A DNA stretch of 64,000 nucleotides from Shinisaurus crocodilurus (taxonomy: Eukaryota > Chordata > Lepidosauria > Squamata > Shinisauridae). The notes beneath the pieces are model-generated. The model was not told the DNA's origin. It saw only the letters and a list, made by a program, of their open reading frames with translations, and did not search any database. Shown here in pieces: positions 35,101 through 40,870 of this stretch. Made by a program: the position numbers and the translations under genes. The number at the start of each line of letters is the position of its first letter. Position 1 is the stretch's first letter. Location: the NCBI GenBank assembly GCA_021292165.1, contig CM037877.1:205634715-205698714 (forward strand). Reading direction: 5' to 3'.

Positions 35101-35120
35101 CGAGTGATTCTTCTGACTAG
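15217..35120 (+). CDS. Makorin-family E3 ubiquitin ligase, complete, eight exons, 421 aa
   Basis: Coding exons 15217-15293, 22224-22343, 23719-24044, 25438-25538, 27601-27824, 32965-33075, 34323-34479 and 34971-35120 sum to 1266 bp with every splice phase consistent. Domains: C3H finger 1 (C25-C33-C39-H43), C3H finger 2 (C51-C59-C65-H69), an acidic and Ser-rich linker (70-208), an Ala/Val run (215-228), a C3HC4 RING (C235, C238, C259, H261, C264, C267, C285, C288), the makorin YWVF-like block after the RING, a C-terminal finger (C324-C334-C340-H344) and an acidic tail (SSDEDDDD ... FSEFLWDSSD). Makorins are RNA-binding RING ligases. The third C3H finger and the Cys-His makorin motif normally before the RING are not seen. 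Length is near MKRN2 and below MKRN1. Paralogue identity (possibly the MKRN4-type gene) is uncertain; human has no active gene that I know of at this position. Confidence 0.9.
15655..15770. repeat. Fold-back MITE (CCAAGCTGGTGC arms)
   Basis: Left arm TTCTCCAAGCTGGTGCTTTC, right arm GGCACCAGCTTGGAGAAGC. Inner arms AACTACAACTCCCAGCAT and ATGCTGGGAGTTGCAGTC also pair. A frequent squamate repeat, here in makorin intron 1 close to the promoter. Related pieces: 33135-33195, 39052-39120, 47330-47410, 48375-48515, 60785-60850 and 62380-62505. Confidence 0.8.
16446..16532. repeat. Compact TTTAGAC fold-back MITE
   Basis: CATGTTTAGACCAAAAAAGG and CTTTCTGTCTAAAAATGCAT flank the hairpin GTCCTACAACTTTTTGTAGG. 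Internally deleted relative to 16679-16816. Confidence 0.65.
16679..16816. repeat. Complete palindromic MITE, about 138 bp
   Basis: Arms GGGTGCAATCCTATGCATTT and the inverted TTGCATAGCATTGTGCCC. Inner arms AAAGTCCTACAAATCCCAGC and GCTGGGATTTATAGGACTTT. The ends are rich in TTAA/TTAG, but a target duplication was not resolved. Confidence 0.75.
17300..17930 (-). mobile_element. L1 ORF2 3' fragment, decayed
   Basis: On the - strand the translation reads CELRGFLLTAAKFQLASSWK then LPKYHLLEGVFTKYGNHYTV, resembling the C-terminal part of L1 ORF2p (LL-AA---A--WK--P). Frameshifts and stops are present. Confidence 0.5.
18243..18475 (-). mobile_element. CR1 LINE fragment
   Basis: CAGCATTCTGTTCCCACAGT, GGCCAACTAGATGCGTATGG and CATTGATAGCTTTATCCCCC match the antisense CR1 3' region also seen at 1376 and 49862. 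Confidence 0.8.
18660..19600 (+). mobile_element. L2-like LINE, 3' part
   Basis: Three-frame reading gives L2 reverse-transcriptase fragments: LRLNPDKMEVLLVGGSS-like, LSFEAQVARSAFYQF-like, and ERAFSVVGCRQWNALPREIH near 19300. The usual A/T-rich 3' UTR (TTTAAAATATTTTAAAATAT) follows. Frames are broken and it is inactive. Confidence 0.75.
19601..20167. other. Makorin intron 1, unassigned part
   Basis: I see no exon or recognisable repeat here. Confidence 0.5.
20168..20580. repeat. GC-rich interspersed repeat (same family inverted at 53238-53700)
   Basis: Shares CCCGTAAGCCTCCAAACTCA, CAGCCATCTAGCTG and ACACTGTCTAGGGGCCATAG with the inverted sequence at 53238-53700 (GTAAGCCTCCAAGTTTGGGG, CAGCCATCTAGC, CCCCTAGACATTGTCTGGGG). 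A partial relative is at 33505-33760. Probably a non-autonomous DNA transposon. Confidence 0.6.
20685..20870 (-). mobile_element. tRNA-derived SINE
   Basis: Antisense copy: GGAAGCTGCCTTATACTGAG at the tail, GGGACTGAACCTTCTGCATT over box B and GTCAGTGAGCTAGAGC over box A. Confidence 0.85.
20871..21460 (+). mobile_element. LTR-like remnant with TTA microsatellite
   Basis: Carries CAATTAACACCTTCCTGG, CTCATCTCCTAGCTCCCCAA and, near the end, TCTTTAATAAACAGCATTAA. The same blocks recur in order at 45400-45800. A (TTA)n tract sits at 21217-21242. Ends were not defined. Confidence 0.35.
21470..22223. other. Makorin intron 1, 3' end
   Basis: No exon or recognisable repeat, apart from the polypyrimidine tract before 22224. 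Confidence 0.5.
22224..22343 (+). CDS. Makorin-like exon 2: C3H fingers 1 and 2
   Basis: Acceptor CTTTACTTTCAG, donor TGCAG|GTAAAG. Encodes NFARGACRWGQNCRFSHD and QICRYFQNGFCGYGDRC, both with C-x7-C-x5-C-x3-H spacing; the last His of finger 2 is in exon 3. Confidence 0.93.
22344..23316. other. Makorin intron 2, unassigned
   Basis: Nothing recognised on either strand. Confidence 0.5.
23317..23356. repeat. (TCC)n microsatellite
   Basis: About 13 TCC units in makorin intron 2. They generate artificial poly-Ser, poly-Arg, poly-Glu and poly-Pro frames. Confidence 0.97.
23719..24044 (+). CDS. Makorin-like exon 3: linker
   Basis: Starts by completing SYQHI (end of finger 2). It then encodes a Ser/Arg-rich linker, an acidic run EEEEEDEE and PPDWALSKEFVPRE, which resembles the DW...EFVPG block of MKRN1. 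Donor CTTCAG|GTAAGC, phase 1. Confidence 0.88.
24642..25187. mobile_element. hAT-type MITE containing a purine-rich minisatellite
   Basis: Starts CAGGGGTTCCCATC and ends TTGAGGACCCCTG. The flanks CTGCAGGG and CTGCATTG agree at six of eight positions, as expected for an aged 8-bp duplication. The body (24780-25075) repeats a unit like AAATAGCAAGGCTAGAGGCT several times. The left-end segment recurs at 48624. Confidence 0.65.
25438..25538 (+). CDS. Makorin-like exon 4: linker
   Basis: Acceptor CTGGTCAG, donor CCAAAG|GTAGGT. Encodes SRSHEERLDTSSLMSEG through LVSEEPK, with no Cys. In other makorins the third C3H finger and Cys-His motif are encoded about here. Confidence 0.8.
25823..26089. repeat. 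Possible fold-back MITE
   Basis: AGTGCAGAACCTCAGGCCCA at the left and GGCCCTTGGGCTGAAAGAGG then TTCAACACC at the right are roughly inverted. Termini and target duplication are not clear. Confidence 0.35.
26162..26461. repeat. Fold-back MITE with perfect 30-bp outer arms
   Basis: The left arm GGTTCAGACAACCCGATAAC then CCACACTCAA is exactly inverted at the right end (TTGAGTGTGGGTTATCGGGT, TGTCTGAACC). Inner arms around CCCATGTTTCAACA and TTGAAACATGGG also pair. Makorin intron 4. Confidence 0.85.
27601..27824 (+). CDS. Makorin-like exon 5: Ala/Val run and most of the RING
   Basis: Acceptor CTTTTCAG, donor ATAAA|GTAAGC. Begins TAGGLG, then a GC-rich run of Ala and Val codons, then QSEDVVCGICMDK, NCTHAYCVGCIRKWRKS and STVIK. 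Six of the eight RING ligands are here. Confidence 0.93.
27825..29478. other. Makorin intron 5, 5' part
   Basis: Holds a short MITE fragment (28490-28530, CTATGCATGTCGACTCAGAA) and a GT microsatellite (29056-29101). Otherwise nothing recognised. Confidence 0.55.
29056..29101. repeat. (GT)n microsatellite
   Basis: Long GT run with one TATG interruption near the left end. Confidence 0.95.
29479..29729. mobile_element. Tigger/pogo-like MITE
   Basis: Begins after a TA with CAGTAATACCTTGGATTGCA. It ends with an imperfect inverted copy (CGAATTATGCTCTCATTCCA, AGGCATGACTA). These termini are typical of TcMar-Tigger elements with TA target sites. No transposase is left. Confidence 0.65.
30408..31240 (-). 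pseudogene. L1 ORF2 endonuclease domain remnant
   Basis: Starts MDYKFLSWNINGANAPQKRR with LDLICLQETHI, the APE-type endonuclease N terminus including the catalytic Glu (QETH). Resumes with LDMIWLSKAMAMEI and LSDHNPVSV, the C-terminal SDH motif. Frames are broken between the two parts. Confidence 0.88.
31278..32174 (-). pseudogene. L1 ORF1 (RNA-binding protein), frameshifted
   Basis: Three overlapping - strand frames cover one protein. The N terminus is MPPKKDVRQLEERRKSFNVE, the coiled coil includes VSQELGHTNQKVLTLEAKCQ, and the RRM/C-terminal part includes VPRDFLIWFVRKSLRDRVLQ and TIRYRWELPGVSF. At least two frameshifts break it. L1 ORF1p is a trimeric nucleic-acid chaperone needed for retrotransposition. 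Confidence 0.85.
32965..33075 (+). CDS. Makorin-like exon 6: end of the RING
   Basis: Acceptor TTCCTCAG, donor ACTAG|GTAAGT. Encodes GCPECRVTSTYFIPNKYWVF then EEKEKLIENFKARTR-like sequence. CPEC supplies the last two RING ligands. An L1 insertion ends only about 70 bp upstream. Confidence 0.93.
33197..33412 (+). mobile_element. tRNA-derived SINE, squamate (Sauria-like) type, nearly full length
   Basis: Box A TGGCGTAGTGGTGAGAGTGT, box B GGTTCTAGTCC, body GACTTTGGGCCAGTCACTGA and CACAGGGTTGTTGTGAGGAT, then AAGGCGGGGTAAAAAAAACA. Well preserved. Antisense relatives: 36775-36910 and 49383-49588. The family name is from memory. Confidence 0.85.
33505..33760. repeat. Partial copy of the GTAAGCCTC...GGAGGC repeat family
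   Basis: Starts TTAGGGTGCAATCCTATGGG and contains CGTAAGCCTCTGATGTCGGA and GGCCGTAGGATTCTTT. It seems related to 20168-20580. Confidence 0.4.
34323..34479 (+). CDS. Makorin-like exon 7: C-terminal C3H finger
   Basis: Acceptor AATTCCCCTAG, donor CTTT|GTAAGT. Encodes KIRCKFFVRGNGHCPFKSEC and IYLHDLPGGQ, then an Arg/Pro-rich stretch. C-x9-C-x5-C-x3-H matches the fourth finger of makorins. Confidence 0.92.
34971..35120 (+). CDS. Makorin-like terminal exon: acidic tail
   Basis: Acceptor CATATTGCAG. Encodes SSESSDEDDDDMYLVQWALT, LLQRDRDFDFSEFLWDSSDS and ends with TAG at 35118-35120. The hydrophobic-acidic pattern parallels the C terminus of MKRN1. Confidence 0.9.
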   Translation, partial: AYNPSSSESSDEDDDDMYLVQWALTFALLQRDRDFDFSEFLWDSSDSSD

Positions 35121-35696
35121 ATGACAATGTCCTCAGCAGAGGCAGTGTGTTGCTGGCTCTGGGAACAGTCCTAATGGCGTGTGAAGCTGTGGCTTGGAGG
35201 ATGGGTGTGGGATGAAAGATGTATTGACTCTTGATTGGCTTAATGGCTCTTAGCTGTCTTATCAGGTCTTAACAGTATTTTGACTGGAAACCATAAGCTT
35301 GGAGAATTGTAACGCAAGGACTCATTCTGTATTGGGGGTGGCTGCCTGATCTGCAGGGCAAGGTAACCACTATTGGCACATCATATTTTGCATGTCACCG
35401 ATCGCACTACCATTCTCCTATCCCTTGCTTGCCTGGATCTTCACATTTCTTCCCCACTGCCCTTACATCGTGGGTTTCCCAACATGGGATCCATGAATAG
35501 CCTCCCAGCTGTCTGTCCTAGAAGGTTGTGCCAGGTTTTTCTGGTACTCCGAATAGTCTCTGTGTGTTCTGGAGAGGCTGAGTGATCAGGTGTGTTCATG
35601 CTGCTGCTTAATTTGTTTCCTCAGGAAGGCAGGTTTGCTGAGCAGTGCTACTATCTACAGCAGGCAGCACCTGCATCTCGCTATGGGTATATATAG

Positions 35697-35738
<42 letters not shown>

Positions 35739-36349
35739 CTGGTGGGAGGGAGGGAGTCTGACCGGTTTAAAATCAACCATGAATTTTTATTGATGCAGTG
35801 ATCCATTAGTATTGGAGGCTTAGAACGTGATAATTAAACCCTTGGGATCAGTGAGCCTCCTATATGTATTTTTTAATTCTAGAAGGATCTGGAGAACATG
35901 AAATAAAATGAGCTTTAAAAATGTAGCCAAGAGAAGTCTCTTTTTTCTTTACAATGACCTATATCATATTTTACACATTTTTAACAACAGTAGCAATATT
36001 CACATGATTTCATTCAGGATCTTTTTACATATCTTCTGCAGTAACTTGTTTTCCTTCTTACCACTTAAAGGGAATCCCCAGCCATACAGCTGGCAGAAGG
36101 ATAATGTTTAACCATGCTAGACATCTGTCGTCATCTTGGCGTACAAAGAAGGAATCCAGGAGTGCCAAGGGTAGTGCTACCTAGACAACATTCCTAAGCA
36201 TGCAGACTTGGCAGTAAAGTGCCACTGACGTGAATAATTTTTCTTTTGAGTAAACATGACTTGGACTAGGGTCATGCTTACCATCTACAGTTCTGCTAGT
36301 ATAATATGGCAACAGAGAACTCTTTGGGCTTCAGCAGAAGATTGAAAAT
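35121..36349 (+). other. 3' UTR and downstream region of the makorin-like gene
   Basis: AATAAA at 35902-35907 is a candidate polyadenylation signal about 780 bp after the stop. A TA microsatellite lies at 35699-35736. No other gene. Confidence 0.5.
35699..35736. repeat. (TA)n microsatellite
   Basis: About 18 TA units. Confidence 0.95.
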
Positions 36350-36540
36350 AAAACATTTATCTTCTGTTCCAGTATTGGAGGCAGTATGCCTATGTACACC
36401 AGTTGCTGGGGAACATGAGGGGAGCGTGCTGTTCTGCTTTGTGGGTTTCCTGTGGGCACCTGGCCAGCTGCTGTGTGAACAGAATGCGGTACTAGATGGA
36501 CCCTTGGTCTGATCCAGCATGGCTCTTATATTCTAATTCA
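36350..36540 (+). mobile_element. CR1 LINE 3' end
   Basis: ATTGGAGGCAGTATGCCTAT, CAGTTGCTGGGGAACATGAG and ATGGACCCTTGGTCTGATCC form the sense-strand version of the CR1 tail seen antisense at 49862. Confidence 0.85.
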
Positions 36541-36774
36541 TATCCTACTTTTCCACCATAAGGTCTTCATGGCAGCTTTTAAAGATGTTCTGTAAATATC
36601 TTAGAAGTTTAGTGCATTTCTTCCATCTGGTCAATAGATGCTACTTACCACCACCACCATCTAGGTCCAGATTATGTTCTTCTAAGGCAGGTGTGGATAA
36701 CTTGTAGCTCTCAGCCTAGTTTCATGCCGCTTGGTATATGAGAGGGGGATGGCATAGAGACAGAGCTACATAAT

Positions 36775-36910
36775 CCTGCCATGTTACAACAACCGAGTGA
36801 GATAGGTTAGGCTAAGAGTCAGTGACTTGTCCAAAGTTACCCAGTGAGCTACATGGCTGAGTGGGGACTAGAACCCAGGTCTCCTGAGTCCCAGTCCAAC
36901 CCTACACTGG
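36775..36910 (-). mobile_element. tRNA-derived SINE (Sauria-like), antisense, partial
   Basis: ACAACAACCGAGTGAGATAG, AAAGTTACCCAGTGAGC and GACTAGAACCCAGGTCTCCT (box B antisense). Confidence 0.8.
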
Positions 36911-37397
36911 CTTTATAACACCCCCAGTGGTGCAGCTAGGTAATTTTACTCTGCCCCCATTCCATGCTTTACAACTGCTTCTACATTCCTGATTATGTTA
37001 GAGTAAAAGAAAGAGCTTCAGCTATTTGGTGGTATAGAAATGAAATTAAAAAAAATAAAACTGCTAAAAACAAGAAATACTCTGAGCATGTGTCATTTTG
37101 CATTGTAAACTCCCTTAAATCATAGCACCATCATGACAATGGGAATAAAATGAAGTTTGCTTCTGCTCCCCTGATGCTAAACATATTTACCGTAATTGGG
37201 AATAAGCACCATTTAGTTGTAGAAAAGGAGAATATGTTTTAAAAGTAAAAATAAAATGAACATCTGTAACCATGTACAGACCTGGCCACCTGCCCAGACT
37301 ACTTTTTTTAAAATAATAGTTTATATAAATTTAACAGCATAAAACAAGATCCAAAGAACAATTGTTAGACCCAAAAAAGCACATAATGTAGATTTGC

Positions 37398-37481
37398 ATA
37401 AGTGACTGCATTGAGCAGAGGGATGGACTCGATAGCCTTGTAGGTTCCTTCCAACTCTATGATCTATGAAATCTATGAAAC
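37398..37481 (+). mobile_element. CR1 LINE extreme 3' end
   Basis: TTGAGCAGAGGGATGGACTC, GATAGCCTTGTAGGTTCCTT and terminal ATGATCTATGAAATCTATGA repeats. Confidence 0.85.
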
Positions 37482-38330
37482 CTCAAATTAAGGTCTGGTG
37501 TATTTTCATTGCTGCTGCACAAAATTTAGCAACATTTAAAGTGATATATACTTTAATATCAGAAAGGAGCAAATAAACATAAAAGGTATATGAACGTCCT
37601 GACAAATTAGACAAAATTGGTTCAATAAGACTTTTACGTATGTTGCGGTAAAAGGAACCGTATAGGAGAACATGAGACACTGTTTTGATTTCCCCTGACT
37701 CACAAGAACACTTAAGGGTTTAAGTTCATTATAGCGAATTTTCCTATACAGGCAGTCCCCAGGTTACGAACGAGTTCCGTTCTTAAGAATGTCTTTAAGT
37801 TGAATTTGTATGTAAGTCGGAACAGCAAAGCATTCTATACATTACGCTATGTACTCTACGTAAACTAGCGCTGGGGAACCCAGAAGTCTGTTCTTAAGTA
37901 TGGGTTGTCTGTAAGTTGGACGTTCTTAACTTGGGGACTGCCTGTATCTACCTTCAAGTATGGCTGAGGGGAGAGAATTAAAACGTGCTAGTGTAAAAGC
38001 TCTATGATATCTTTGAACTGAGAATGGGATACGGTAATTTGCTGGATTAGAAGACCAGGGCACCTCTGTCAAATAAACTGGAATTGGGGGTTGACCCAAG
38101 GTGGTGCTGATGTTCCACATCGGCAAGGCATTGTCTGAGTAGCATCCTGGCAGCCTCATATCCCATCGGAATGAGGATGCCAGGAGAGAGGCCATAGAAC
38201 TGCAACTTTTGATATTGGACCATGTGGATTTGAAACCATCCCTATTAGCGGAACTAGGCCAACTGGGAAGAAGATAAACTTCAATCAGGTGTTAAAGATA
38301 GCAAGCCAAGCCCTGGTTTCAACCTTTTGA
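37482..38330 (-). mobile_element. Non-LTR retrotransposon 3' coding remnant, split by a MITE
   Basis: - strand fragments YHRAFTLARFNSLPSAILEG (38040s) and GEIKTVSHVLLYGSFYRNIR with TLNVAKFCAAAMKIHQ (37480-37700) read as one LINE protein C terminus. A 196-bp MITE at 37749-37944 interrupts it and the frame is shifted. LINE clade not assigned. Confidence 0.7.
37749..37944. mobile_element. Tigger/pogo-like MITE with TA target site
   Basis: Left end CAGGCAGTCCCCAGGTTACG, right end AACTTGGGGACTGCCTG, flanked by TA on both sides. 196 bp, no coding capacity, inserted in the LINE remnant. Confidence 0.9.
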
Positions 38331-38357
38331 AGTCCAGCCTCAAGGCGCAAGGCCTTT

Positions 38358-38389
38358 AAATATATATATATATTTAATAGGGATGGTTT

Positions 38390-38422
<33 letters not shown>
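38358..38422. repeat. (TA)n microsatellite, interrupted
   Basis: Two TA runs separated by a partial repeat of TTAATAGGGATGGTTTCAAA, which also occurs just upstream in the LINE remnant. Confidence 0.85.
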
Positions 38423-38424
<2 letters not shown>

Positions 38425-38886
38425 GATGTTGTGGCAAGCAGTGTCAGCCCCTGCAGCCGCCGGAATGCCTAACACAGGGAATGTTTGCCACTGCCCCCAT
38501 CTCCTGCCACTCTCTGGTTGGTCATTTGAAGGGCCCTGAACTTGGGCCCCCCAAGGTCCAGCCCTAGCTGCCCCACTGGACGCCCCTGCGAACAATGCAG
38601 TTCAACGTATTATTGGGTTGAAGCCGAGGTTACTTGGGTCCCCAGCCAAAGGTGTTGCATACAAAACAACGAAGGTCAGCTTACTTAAATGGCCCTCCTC
38701 CAAGCCCACACTCAACTGCACGCAGGCAGAAGCCTTGTGCTTCACTAACGTGAGTGTAACCGCGTGTAAAGTCATTTCCCTTCGCCAATTCACACGAAAT
38801 AACACTCGAGTCCCGAGGTCGAATTAGAAAGAGCAAGGACGCGCAGCTGCGCAATCGAGGCTGGTTTCTCTGAAATGCTCTTTTCT

Positions 38887-39415
38887 CCATCGATTTCTAT
38901 GGACAACTTTTACTTCCGCGCCGTGGAAAAGTTCTATTGAAACCGGCACCCAGCCCTATGTAGCTATTACAAGTCAACGGCTGTGCACAGCGCGGGAACA
39001 GAGAGACTTCGCAGCAAGTCCCTGCCTGCCGCCCAACGCATCATCAGACTTCCCTAACCTGGTGCCCTCCAGATGTGTTGTAGCCCAACACATCTGGAGG
39101 GCATCAGGTTGGGGAAGGTAGATAGTGTGGACTGCGTTGGCATTTCTGGGGCATTTAAAGAAAAAGTGTGAGGCTGCAATCCAATACGCACTTACATCGG
39201 GGTATGTCAATGCGCTTACTTTTGAGTAGACATGCCGCGTAGTGTAAAAGCGCAAATAAATAAAATGAATCGTATTTTGCTCGCGAAGCAAGACCAGAAT
39301 TAGGAAGAGCAGGAACTGTCTTTGCTGCTACCTTTCGTGTGTGTGTGTGTGTCCATTGCTTTCTATGGGAAACTCTCACTTCTGCCTCCGGGTAGAAAAA
39401 CAGAAACGGGGACTG
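38887..39415. repeat. About 65-bp direct repeat around the FANCE promoter
   Basis: TCTATGGACAACTTTTACTT near 38898 and TCTATGGGAAACTCTCACTT near 39362 lie in longer matching contexts (TTTCTATGG ... CTTCCG/CTGCC ... GAAAAGTTC/GAAAAACAG). The copies are diverged. Confidence 0.45.
39052..39120. repeat. Minimal fold-back MITE
   Basis: Almost perfect hairpin: CCTAACCTGGTGCCCTCCAG ATGTGTTG facing CAACACATCTGGAGGGCATC AGGTTGGGG. The loop is only a few bases. Confidence 0.85.
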
Positions 39416-39469
39416 AAGGAACTGAGAAGTTCCATCTCTGTACAACAGGGTGGGCTACTCTAAGATTTT

Positions 39470-39615
39470 CTATCTCTATAGACATGGGGCGCTCGCTAGC
39501 TCCGCCACCCGTCAGCCGGCTGGCAAGTAGTCACTTCGTAGAAAGAAAGAGCGCGGGAAGGAAGGAGAAGGTCGTGGATGTGTGTGTGTGGCGGCAAAGA
39601 AGTGGTGCGGCTGAG
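39470..39615 (+). promoter_or_regulatory. FANCE: Putative FANCE promoter and noncoding first exon
   Basis: CpG-rich block (GGGGCGCTCGCTAGCTCCGC, CAGCCGGCTGGC) ending at a good donor CTGAG|GTGAGTG at 39615/39616. It lies about 1 kb before an acceptor-like TTGTTCAACAG just ahead of the FANCE ATG. The 5' UTR exon is inferred; no cDNA is available here. Confidence 0.5.
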
Positions 39616-39874
39616 GTGAGTGAGGGAACTGCTCCCAAACATGACTTTGCTTGCTCACACCAGCAGTAATTGCGGTGTAGTTTGATCCTTTGCCTGGTTT
39701 GGGGTGTGTGGAGACGGCGTGTGTGTGTGTGTGGGGGGGATGGTTTGTGATGAGTTTTTCCTCTGTGTGTGTGTTTTTAAAATCAGCAAATTAACTTTCT
39801 TGTAACATATGGAAAGAGAAAATGTGGTACTTTGCATTAATGGAGAAACTCACTAAACATGTGGCTTATGCTGG

Positions 39875-40035
39875 CTCAGCTTGTCTGAGCGTGGAAAGCT
39901 AAGCAGGGTCAAGCCTGGTTGTTACTTGGATGGGAGACCCCCTCCTCTAGTTTCCTGCACTGAGCAGGGGGTTGGACTCGATAGCCTTGTAGGCTCCTTC
40001 CAACTCTATCAGATCTATGAAATCTATGAAATCTT
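39875..40035 (+). mobile_element. 5S rRNA-derived SINE with a CR1 3' tail
   Basis: 39875-39939 matches the 3' half of vertebrate 5S rRNA (TTGTCTGAGC, GGAAAGCTAAGCAGGGTC, TTACTTGGATGGGAGACC), keeping the A and C boxes of the internal Pol III promoter. After a short joint comes a CR1 3' end (CTGCACTGAGCAGGGGGTTG, CTCGATAGCCTTGTAGGC) and ATCTATGAA tail units. The CR1 tail would recruit CR1 reverse transcriptase. Confidence 0.8.
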
Positions 40036-40646
40036 CAGGTCCAAAGATGCCAAGTAGAAACTGACACTTTTTATGGAATATGGTATCCATCTATTGCATT
40101 TGCTAATACTGGGAAGAATATACAACAACCTCCCAAGACACACGGAACTCTATGGAGTGATCTGTTAGGATGATGAGTGATAACTTTATCAGATAATCTT
40201 GCTTGTACCAAATAGAGATCCTGAGTGATCAGAACGACTTTAAGTAAATTGACTCACATGTATTGTACTTAAATTTGTTCCCCCTACAAATTGTCCTAAG
40301 CAGAGATGGAGTCAGGACATAGTAAAACTGGGGGTTCTGGGTGTGTGTGTCCATCCCTCTATTGTGTTGTTTCTTGTTTCCATCAGCTACTTGTGGCTTA
40401 CTCAGATGTTGTTGTTGTTATTATTATTATTATATTATTGATAAAGTGCTTGAAATCTTCTAAGAGCTGTACAGAGATTAAAAGAGGGGCCACTGATGGT
40501 AATAGATGTACTTGTCTTTAAGCCCAGGGCTAGAGTAGATGAACCTTTTGGTACATTTCCACTCTGCAATGGATGTATTATTTTTTTTTGTATACTTCAT
40601 TTCATATTCACATGTTTATTTGAACTTGTTCAACAGTGCTATCGAC

Positions 40647-40870
40647 ATGGATAGACTCTCTGTTCCTTGGTTGCAACGATTTGATAAATCTTCTCGTCTT
40701 GTCCTCTGCACATTGATGTCCGGTCATAGGGGGGCCTTGGCTGCCTTCCGAATCCTTCAGTGCTCCCGATCTGGGGAAGAAGCAAGGCAGGGTTTCAACT
40801 GGCAGGTCTTCACAGAGAACCTGTGTTTTCAAGAGCCTGTGCTCGAAGGGCCAGAGAAGACCCTCACCTT
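40647..40870 (+). CDS. FANCE: FANCE coding exon 1
   Basis: ATG at 40647, ending in phase 2 at ACCTT|GTGAGT. Encodes [10 protein letters not shown] to EGPEKTLT, with [20 protein letters not shown] matching the human [20 protein letters not shown] block. Confidence 0.9.

Noticed and set aside
39875..39939. 5S rRNA gene
   Set aside because: Only the 3' half is present and it joins directly to a CR1 tail, so it is a SINE and not a 5S gene.
40539..40646. Upstream in-frame ATG for FANCE
   Set aside because: The extra residues (MNLLVHFHSAMDVLFFFVYF...) look like translated intron/UTR; TTGTTCAACAG just before 40637 is a likely acceptor, and homology starts at MDRLS.
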